NCBI GenBank assembly: GCA_029194675.1 | Contig: JARFXP010000003.1 | Location: 558,001-622,000, forward strand | Origin: Nitrospira sp. | GTDB lineage: Bacteria > Nitrospirota > Nitrospiria > Nitrospirales > Nitrospiraceae | Reading direction: 5' to 3' | DNA length: 64,000 nucleotides | Shown here: piece by piece, positions 62,751-64,000 of the stretch | How positions within the stretch are numbered: position 1 is the first letter of the stretch | Layout of the letters: each line of letters opens with the position of its first letter | Position numbers and translations under genes: made by a program | The notes under the pieces: generated by a model | The model's input: the letters and a program-made list of their open reading frames with translations, nothing else | What the model was told of the DNA's origin: nothing | Databases searched by the model: none

Positions 62751-63477
62751 GCCCAGACCCATTCGGCTCGTCCTTGTGGACGATCATGAGGTTGTGCGTA
62801 TCGGACTCTGTGCGGTCCTCAATTTGACGACCGGGATGAAGGTTGTGGGTCAAGGTGGGCGGATGGAAGAGGCGAAACAACTCTGTTATCGCCTTAAACC
62901 GGATCTCGTATTGCTCGATATCCGACTGCCCGACGGCAGTGGGGTAGATGCCGCGCGCGAGATTCTCGCGAGGCGTCCCAAAACTCGCATATTGTTTTTG
63001 ACGAGCTTTGCCGATGATCATACTGTGATCGAGGCCGTTCTTTCCGGCGCTCAGGGCTACATTCTGAAGGACATTGCGTCCGATGCTCTGATCCGTGCCA
63101 TTCGGACTGTAGCCTCTGGTCAAGCTCTCATCGACCCTCGCTTGACGAAACATACACTGGAACGGCTGAGTAATGTGTGTAGTGAGCCGGGGCAATCAAA
63201 ACGCTCTCTTCTTACTCCACAGGAGCAACGTCTTCTGCCGTTGGTGGCCAAGGGCCTGACGAACAAAGAGATCGCCCATGATCTGCGGTTAAGCGCAAAG
63301 ACCGTTAAGAACTATCTTGCGAATGTCTATTCAAAACTGAATATCGGACGCCGATCCCAGATTGCGGCCATCTATGCCGGAAGCTTTAAGGGCTCAGGGT
63401 CACTTTACCCATCGAGACTCGCTGAACCGATCAAGCCTGACCGCGAGAGGACGACTCCCCATCTCAACTCTTGTTGA
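62743..63477 (+). CDS. NarL/FixJ-family response regulator, coupled to five-PAS kinase
   Basis: 244 aa. Receiver with Asp13-Asp14, phospho-acceptor Asp59 ([13 protein letters not shown]), LTSFADD and YILKDIA (Lys); [23 protein letters not shown], then [20 protein letters not shown]. The ~25-residue tail ([15 protein letters not shown]) is unusual and unstructured. Very similar in layout to the regulator at 59201, suggesting duplication of the pair. Confidence 0.9.
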   Translation: MNKPRPIRLVLVDDHEVVRIGLCAVLNLTTGMKVVGQGGRMEEAKQLCYRLKPDLVLLDIRLPDGSGVDAAREILARRPKTRILFLTSFADDHTVIEAVLSGAQGYILKDIASDALIRAIRTVASGQALIDPRLTKHTLERLSNVCSEPGQSKRSLLTPQEQRLLPLVAKGLTNKEIAHDLRLSAKTVKNYLANVYSKLNIGRRSQIAAIYAGSFKGSGSLYPSRLAEPIKPDRERTTPHLNSC

Positions 63478-63685
63478 TGCTCACCGGTTACCGCGAGGAA
63501 AGGCGCAGCCCGATCGCAGATCAAATCCCCATCCGTCCAGATGGCGATCTCTCTCTACGCCACTCACGGAACCCGGAAACGCGGCGATGCATTGAATTGA
63601 CAGCGTTGAACTCGCTGACTAGGATACGCCTCGCCGTCGATTCGTCATTGACGGCATGTCATCGTTGTACTGTGAGGAGGTGTTC

Positions 63686-64000
63686 ATGTCCGATTCGCAT
63701 TCGCTCGAATCCCGAGAGGCCCACAGATCACCGAAGCCCCATCACTCGGCCAGCAATCAAGTCGAAGCGGTTTTTGAGACGATCGTCTTTGCCAGTCGAT
63801 GGATTCAAGCTCCGCTCTATGCCGGACTCATCGTGGCGGAGCTACTCTACGCCTACAAATTTCTCATCGAGCTCTGGCACATGGTGGCGCATGTCCACCA
63901 GATGGAGGAGACGGTGTTCATGCTGGGAGTCCTGGGACTCATCGACGTCACGATGGTCGCCAATCTGCTGACCATGGTCGTTATCGGCGGGTACGCGACG
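63686..64000 (+). CDS. UPF0114 (YqhA-like) membrane protein, 5' part
   Basis: Starts at ATG 63686 with GAGGAGG upstream and runs off the window (105 codons present of about 180-200). Hydrophilic N-terminus, then ETIVFASRWIQAPLYAGLIV and ELLYAYKFLIELWHMV (TM1), and the VLGLIDVTMVANLLTMVVIG block (TM2) typical of UPF0114. Function of the family unknown; inner membrane. Confidence 0.85.
   Translation, partial: MSDSHSLESREAHRSPKPHHSASNQVEAVFETIVFASRWIQAPLYAGLIVAELLYAYKFLIELWHMVAHVHQMEETVFMLGVLGLIDVTMVANLLTMVVIGGYAT

Overview
The window is about 58% GC bacterial DNA that reads like a Nitrospira-type genome (phylum Nitrospirota). This is inferred, without a database search, from the combination of a SoxCD-like sulfite dehydrogenase, a hopanoid C-3 methylase (HpnR), a DapF-like protein lacking both catalytic cysteines, an AHL LuxI/LuxR pair, many NarL-type two-component systems and abundant insertion sequences. 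No rRNA, tRNA or CRISPR array was recognised.

Layout. 0-5 kb: the end of a CusA-type metal efflux pump, a hemerythrin, and a Tat-exported SoxC with its cytochrome c. 5-21 kb is a worn accessory zone: an aminotransferase fragment cut by an IS630 relic; a 1,181-bp IS5 copy with CTAG target duplications that replaced the end of a DUF5131 (Gp37/Gp68) gene partnered with TcmP; an AraC regulator divergent from an SDR oxidoreductase; two 1,399-bp copies of one IS4-family element, each with its own 9-bp target duplication; a decayed RAYT unit that one of them entered; and a secreted snapalysin-like metalloprotease with six near-identical FG-GAP units. 21-29 kb returns to housekeeping genes: msrA, a LOG-like protein, a TPR protein, the TldD/TldE-type protease pair, a lipoprotein and a cupin.

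29.4-33.5 kb is the most distinctive part. Four sites with attC architecture (R''/R' boxes, paired L''/L' arms with an unpaired base) separate minus-strand genes for a TIR-SLOG fusion, a HEPN-like protein, a second TIR protein and a CYTH protein. No integrase is in the window, so it looks like a cluster of attC sites lacking an integrase (CALIN) whose cassettes are mainly predicted defence genes.

34-44 kb: a lone HicB, hpnR, a zinc-ribbon HTH gene coupled to a small lipoprotein, a DUF1295 membrane protein, an RmlD-type reductase, the ABC-F protein EttA, a SYLF protein, and a coupled pair of a membrane-anchored TIR protein with a secreted TPR protein. 44-50 kb: a Phd/RelE module, then two copies of one FAD monooxygenase gene around a HipBA module, with sequence homogenised over about 950 bp, then the DapF-like gene.

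50-64 kb is signalling and repair: an orphan multi-PAS kinase, uvrC, a FadL-type porin, convergent luxR and luxI, two lux-box-like palindromes (one upstream of luxI, one upstream of a small kinase), two kinase/regulator pairs, and the start of a UPF0114 membrane protein. The palindrome placement suggests that quorum sensing feeds both luxI and the neighbouring two-component operon.
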